A stretch of 5,557 nt of DNA from Paenibacillus sp. (GTDB lineage Bacteria; Bacillota; Bacilli; Paenibacillales; Paenibacillaceae): NCBI GenBank assembly GCA_029256665.1, contig JAQSXN010000308.1, forward strand, positions 1 to 5,557, in the 5' to 3' direction. Under the pieces are notes generated by a model that saw only the letters and a program-made list of their open reading frames with translations, did not search any database and was not told the origin of the DNA. A program made the translations under genes and the position numbers. Positions 4,865 to 5,557 of this stretch are shown here, piece by piece; position 1 is the first letter of the stretch; the number at the start of each line of letters is the position of its first letter.

Positions 4865-5557
4865 ATGAATACCTCTTCTTCCCGGACAGCCGATCCGAAA
4901 GCTTCGCAGAGCGAACCGAAAGCATCGCAGAGCGAACCGAAAGCATCGCAGAGCGAACCAAAAGCTTCGTCGAAAACACAGCGCAAAAAACCGCCTTCTC
5001 CATTCGCCAGGCTGAAGCCATTCCTGATGAAACGCAAATTTTCGCTCATCGGCTCCATCGCGACCGGAGCGCTGGCTACGCTAATGGGACTGGTGCCGTA
5101 TTGGATCATCTATCGAATAGGCGAAGGTCTTCTCGAAGGCAGTCTGCTCGAAGATGGATCCGGGCTTCTGTTGCTCGCGGCGATCGCGCTTCTATCCGTC
5201 GCGCTAAAAGGCGTGTTGACGGCCATATCGACCGATTGGACGCATCGCGTCGCTTACGACGTCGTGTACGAGGTTCGAATGGCGCTGGCCGACAAGCTCG
5301 CCAAGCTTCCGCTCGGGTACTTCGACCGGACGGACAGCGGCAAGATCAAGCATACCGTCAACGAAGACGTGGAGCAGCTGGAAGAAGGCATCGCCCATCT
5401 GCTGCCGGATCTGACGACAAGCGCGGCGCTGCCGATCCTGTCGTTCGCGATCATGTTTTCGCTGGAGTGGCGCATGGGTCTGGCGGTGCTCCTGTTTATC
5501 GCGGTGACGATTGCCGGTTATTCGTTCGTCATGACGCGACTAAAGCCGATCCAGTCG
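4865..5557 (+). CDS. ABC half-transporter, N-terminal membrane domain, Fur-regulated (partial, C-terminus off window)
   Basis: The first 231 residues of an ABC exporter-fold protein. Residues 1-43 are hydrophilic and contain a heptapeptide repeat. The type-1 membrane domain begins near 47: helix 1 about 57-82, helix 2 about 100-120, then the first long cytoplasmic loop with VRMALADKLAKLPLGYFDR (from 137), the S158-G-K-I-K-H-T-V-N-E-D segment, and EEGIAHLLPD (173-182), then helices 3 and 4 (about 187-222). The SGKIK...NEDVEQLE...AHLLPD pattern recalls the YbtP/YbtQ and IrtA/IrtB group, which move siderophores across the membrane in pairs. The ATPase domain lies beyond the window. ATG at 4865 is chosen because AAGGG is 8 nt upstream; ATG at 4859 is only 2 nt from it. 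The Fur box supports a role in iron uptake; the exact substrate and direction are not shown. Confidence 0.9.
   Translation, partial: MNTSSSRTADPKASQSEPKASQSEPKASQSEPKASSKTQRKKPPSPFARLKPFLMKRKFSLIGSIATGALATLMGLVPYWIIYRIGEGLLEGSLLEDGSGLLLLAAIALLSVALKGVLTAISTDWTHRVAYDVVYEVRMALADKLAKLPLGYFDRTDSGKIKHTVNEDVEQLEEGIAHLLPDLTTSAALPILSFAIMFSLEWRMGLAVLLFIAVTIAGYSFVMTRLKPIQS
4895..4969 (+). repeat. 21-bp tandem repeat encoding PKASQSE in the ABC transporter N-terminus
   Basis: Three full 21-bp copies (4895-4915, 4916-4936, 4937-4957) and a 12-bp part copy (4958-4969) encode PKASQSE three times and then PKAS. Copies differ only at single bases (GCT against GCA, CCG against CCA). Being in multiples of 3, gain or loss of units would keep the frame. 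The tail is disordered-like and precedes a basic segment before the first helix. Confidence 0.92.

Noticed and set aside
4895..4969. CRISPR-like array
   Set aside because: The repeats are 21 bp with no spacers, contiguous and in frame within a protein; they are a coding tandem repeat.

Overview
The window looks like chromosomal DNA of a GC-rich, low-temperature-sigma-A-type Firmicute, most likely a Paenibacillaceae member (Paenibacillus or Cohnella). The reasons are strong purine Shine-Dalgarno sequences before almost every gene, use of TTG and GTG starts, very good sigma-A promoters, a Bacillus-type Fur box, and protein families typical of that group. This assignment is from memory of protein families, not from a search.

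Layout. 1-719 (minus) is the 5' part of a DEDDh 3'-5' exonuclease (DnaQ/ERI-1/KapD-like) that runs off the left edge. Divergent from it, 902-2125 (plus) is a Bcr/CflA-type 12-helix MFS drug exporter with a 17-bp-spaced promoter at 798-826, followed with a 2-nt gap by a 102-residue Dabb (stress-responsive alpha/beta-barrel) protein at 2128-2436; the two form an operon. 2561-3232 (plus) is a stand-alone KDPG/KHG aldolase (eda) with its own near-consensus promoter and a paired TTCGAA candidate operator just after the transcription start.

3233-3829 carries no convincing gene. It holds nested inverted repeats (3238-3315), a long stem-loop that probably terminates eda (3325-3382), a small perfect hairpin (3451-3465), and a 185-bp composite repeat (3475-3659) made of four related units on an exact 50-bp period, two pointing each way, bounded by CTAACGGAC/GTCCGTTAG. 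The remaining 170 bases are uninformative and poor in G on the plus strand.

3830-4612 (minus) is a DUF817 integral membrane protein of unknown function, convergent with eda. Divergent from it, 4865 to the right edge (plus) is the membrane-domain start of an ABC half-transporter. A perfect 7-1-7 Fur box (4829-4843) lies over its promoter, so it is very probably iron-regulated and probably belongs to siderophore/iron traffic. Its N-terminus carries a heptapeptide tandem repeat (PKASQSE).

The genes are mostly independent housekeeping or accessory units rather than one pathway. I see no clear new multi-gene system; the best candidates for follow-up are the four-unit inverted repeat element and the Fur-controlled ABC transporter at the right edge.
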